This document shows, piece after piece, positions 61,265-64,000 of a DNA stretch of 64,000 nt; positions within the stretch are counted from its first letter, which is position 1; the number at the start of each line of letters is the position of its first letter. The notes beneath the pieces were generated by a model. It searched no databases. It was not told the origin of the DNA and worked only from the letters and a program-made list of their open reading frames with translations. The position numbers and the translations under genes were made by a program. The stretch is from Gnetum montanum (taxonomy: Eukaryota > Streptophyta > Gnetopsida > Gnetales > Gnetaceae), in NCBI GenBank assembly GCA_015680685.1, contig MNCI01010845.1:424393-488392 (forward strand). Reading direction: 5' to 3'.

Positions 61265-62419
61265 CATGCAAATCAAGTAAGCGTAATCGTCTCTGTGCAA
61301 CTGCAAAACAAATGGGGTGGGATACTGGGATAGTCCCAGCGTCGCTACCTCACTGGCATTCTGCTGATCCCTTGGATATCCTGAAAGGCATACTACTGAC
61401 CCCTTAGAGATGTCGTCACTGCACCCACTTCAGCGGTGGCACCTCTGAGAGATTAGTTTCACCATCCGGAGCCCCGAAGGAGTTCTCATCAGCTTCGACT
61501 TTGGGGGCCTCCACTCATCATCACTATCAAGCTCTGGCTTCGCAGATTCACCTAGCTAGCTCTTTACATAACCAGTCAGGTGTGTTGAGTCGGATGTTCT
61601 TTGGCGGTGATATGCTGGGCCGAGCGTCAATGCTACAGTTCCTCCTTCACGGCCCATTCACTTTATCTTGCCTCAAATAGTACTTTTTTCAACAACCTCT
61701 CCAGTAATTCGCACGAGCAATGGTGTCCTCTATTTTTCTTCTTTGGTTGCAGGGTACTTGCTACGAGAATGTCACTCAAAGGTGCGTTCATCTGAGCGGT
61801 GAAACACCGACAGCGTTTTGAAATGGCCACCCAAGTTAGCCTGTCGACTCGGGAGTGCATCCCTGCTTTCTTCATAATCTGACCTCTTTCTCCTATTCCC
61901 CTCCTTATCCATACCATCTGTTTCCCTTATGCAAAATGTGAATACGCAGCATACGCTTTCTGCATCTGCATTACAATCAAATCCATAAAACCGGCGTAAC
62001 GCAACTCGCCTAGTGGATGCAAAAAAAAATGTGGGTCAGCTAAATGGGTGAAACACAACTCGTCCAGGCCATGCAGATGCAACACAATTCATCTATGCAA
62101 GCCCCTTCATCTACAAAATGACGGCATAACTCCATGCAAACGTAATCGCAGGAGAAAGCCTAAGTGCTTATGCGTGAAAAAACAATACTCACTCATTTGC
62201 ATCTTCCCCGAACTTCATTTGAGTCTTCCCCGAACCTTTTTCCTCTTACTGTCATAAGAATTTCCTACCATATCATTTTATCTCCCATTTCCCTCATCTT
62301 TGCACTTCTGCTTTGACAGAGTGACACTTGAGTGACTGTTGATGAACGATGTTCATACTTTTACCCATCCGGTGTTTCGTATTCTTTGTTGACGTCTTTC
62401 GGGCAATCCCTCTAACCAT
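61265..62419 (+). other. TE-J 3' untranslated region, no gene identified
   Basis: Open stretches on both strands (e.g. - 61917-61663) show no recognisable motif or counterpart in TE-D. TTACGC/GCGTAA words recur near 61950-62000. Confidence 0.45.
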
Positions 62420-62435
62420 CAACAAAGAGGGGCCA
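62420..62435 (+). other. TE-J polypurine tract
   Basis: CAACAAAGAGGGGCCA directly before the LTR edge TTGAAACACC. Same as TE-D. Confidence 0.8.
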
Positions 62436-62436
62436 T

Positions 62437-64000
62437 TGAAACACCGTAGAAATTGTGAATCGGCCTCAGGCGAAGGTTTGCGACTTGGGCGAAAGTTCGT
62501 AACAAAATTTTAGAAGACAGAAACAAGGCAAAGCAAGGCAAAGAGGTGCACAGTGTCAAGTTTCCAAGTTCCTTTCAGATTTCAATCTTACTGTGTTTTC
62601 TTTCTTTACGCTACATTACGCAACATAGCGTAGTGTAGCTTAGCGTAACTCTACTTAGCATAGCCCGATAGCAAAAAGTAACTTACTTCGGAAATTTTGA
62701 TGGAGTTTAAAGTTTAAAACTTGTTGCATATTCGGCTAAGTCTTTTGCTCAAGGCTGAGTTTACGCTCCGTTACGCAGAGTAGCGTAATGAGCTTCAAAG
62801 AAGACAAAGTCAGAGTACAAGGAAGAGCCATAGATTGATTTCTTTTCTTTGTAGATTGGTCACTTTACACTTATTACGCTATGCAGCATAGACAAGCATA
62901 ATTTATTGTAAAGTTGATCATTGTTTATGCTCTATTACGCTCTGTGGCGTAAATGAGCGTAAAACAACTTGAATCAACTATTTCCATGCTTTGTTACACT
63001 CTATCATGTGACACAGCGCAAACAAGTGTAAAGTAGCCTAAGACCAGCTAAGACAATGCCAAACACGCATCTGTTATCTACACGCATAATACGTGGATGA
63101 GCGTGTTATGCATAATCATGAGGCAACTTCAGCAAAAGCAGCTGACAGCGTATTTCGCCCCTTCTCCCAGAAATTTGATGCGACATAGTCAGTCTTAACA
63201 TGAAATTGGACAAGTAAACGATATTTTGAGGGTTCGAGACATGTGTCATCAGGACCATGCTTTCTCCATGTGTTGTTGAACTTATAAATACTCTAGTTGA
63301 TGAAGAAACAAGGGCTGGCATCTTCGAATTTTGGCAATTATCACCTTCGAGCAGAGATAGCAGACATTTTGAGCATTGACAGTAGGAGCAATCAGTCCTT
63401 TGGCAAAAAATACAGCTCTCTCCATTGGCGATCATTGGAAGTTTGAGCAGAAACTACCAAAAGCAAAGGGAATAGATCAGAGATTGAGAGATCATCTGAT
63501 GCGTTTGGCAACATCCATCAATCAGACACAGTTGATCGATAGACATTCAGGCTTGACCTTCCTTGTGTCCCGTCTTTGGCTTAAGAGGTAGACCAAGCTT
63601 CATTCTGTACTCCTTGCTAAATAATTTTCTTGATATTTTGTGTATGCTCCGCACAAGATAAGAGGAATTTTTCCATTGGTGTATATAATATACCCAGTTT
63701 TTAGGTCAAAGCACAGATCTGGGAATTGTGCATTTTTCTTAATCTGATCCTTCTTGTTGTGTTAACGTTATTAATTATTGCAATTTATCTACATTGTTTT
63801 CTACTCCTTTTGTGATTCATCGAATCAAATTGTCCCACGGAATATTTATAATATTCGTCGATTTACTGGTTGAGTAAGTCCCTATCTAATCGACAAGACC
63901 GTTCAGGGCACTGCGGATTTTTTTTCTCCAGCACAGCCCTCGCATGGATCCGTGGTTAAGACTATGTACATAGATTTTTGTTTGGTATTTTTCAGCTACC
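62437..64000 (+). mobile_element. TE-J 3' LTR (runs off right edge)
   Basis: Matches the 5' LTR along its whole visible length; compared with the 5' copy, about 19-20 bases remain outside the window. TATA box at 63282-63290; inverted TTACGC/GCGTAA array at about 62605-63115. Differences from the 5' LTR are mostly C/T and G/A. Confidence 0.88.

Larger units (their letters stand above)
46494..64000 (+). mobile_element. TE-J: large Tat-like Ty3/gypsy retrotransposon carrying an antisense gene
   Basis: Order: 5' LTR (46494-48076), primer site, gag-protease (48334-52132), motif array, antisense eight-exon gene (56780-52705, -), RT-RNase H-second RNase H-integrase (57260-60727), motif array, polypurine tract, 3' LTR (62437 to beyond 64000, about 20 bases missing). 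Total about 17.5 kb. It sits inside the TE-I integrase. Stops in gag and pol show it cannot encode its own proteins now. LTRs differ at many sites, mostly transitions (about one in ten in stretches I compared), so it is old. Target duplication cannot be checked because the right end is outside the window. Confidence 0.9.

Overview
The window looks like nuclear DNA from a plant with a large, repeat-filled genome. Nearly everything recognisable is old, broken retrotransposon sequence of plant type: Ty3/gypsy elements of the Tat lineage (their pol carries a second RNase H domain), Athila-like gypsy pieces, a Ty1/copia remnant and a LINE-type DUF4283 ORF1. I see no intact host gene, rRNA, tRNA or bacterial feature. 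The age and density of the copies would fit a gymnosperm or another giant plant genome, but the sequence does not settle the species. Single Ns lie at 16200 and 34268.

Layout. 1-1085: LINE-like ORF1 pseudogene (-), GC-rich. About 1160-2729: leader and 5' LTR fragment of a gypsy element (TE-B, -). 3463-23467: TE-C, a gypsy element (-) with most of pol deleted, bounded by the 5-bp duplication AAATG. Its 5' LTR is split by TE-D (10587-23128, +), a Tat-like element with its own duplication ATGAC. 23.5-34 kb: gypsy pol and gag fragments, a 35-bp-type tandem repeat and a Ty1/copia RT-RNase H remnant, all on the minus strand. 34-36.5 kb: gypsy fragment on + (primer site and gag). 37.6-43.4 kb (-): a degenerate gene (family H) with a basic N-terminus, a domain resembling the 'putative plant transposon protein' family, and coiled-coil pieces. 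About 43.4-46.49 kb: TE-I, the 3' part of another Tat-like element (-), cut inside its integrase by TE-J. 46494 to the window end: TE-J (+), about 17.5 kb, with only about the last 20 bases of its 3' LTR missing.

The most unusual object is inside TE-J. Between protease and reverse transcriptase, on the opposite strand to gag-pol, lies an eight-exon gene model (56780-52705, -) with short GT-AG introns whose reading phases fit at most junctions. It encodes an FCP1/HAD-phosphatase-like region, a domain I cannot name with certainty, a coiled-coil stretch and an acidic tail. It carries about a dozen in-frame stops and is probably dead. The related TE-D has no such gene in the same interval.

TE-D, TE-I and TE-J share degenerate arrays of a short motif (core near GACGTAAAACTGGCA) directly after integrase; TE-D and TE-J carry it again after gag-protease, so the arrays bracket pol. 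TE-B, TE-C, TE-D and TE-J share one primer-binding-site type with an identical 6-nt spacer. The stops that kill TE-J pol are all substitutions in one unshifted frame, many explained by C-to-T change, as expected from methylated DNA.
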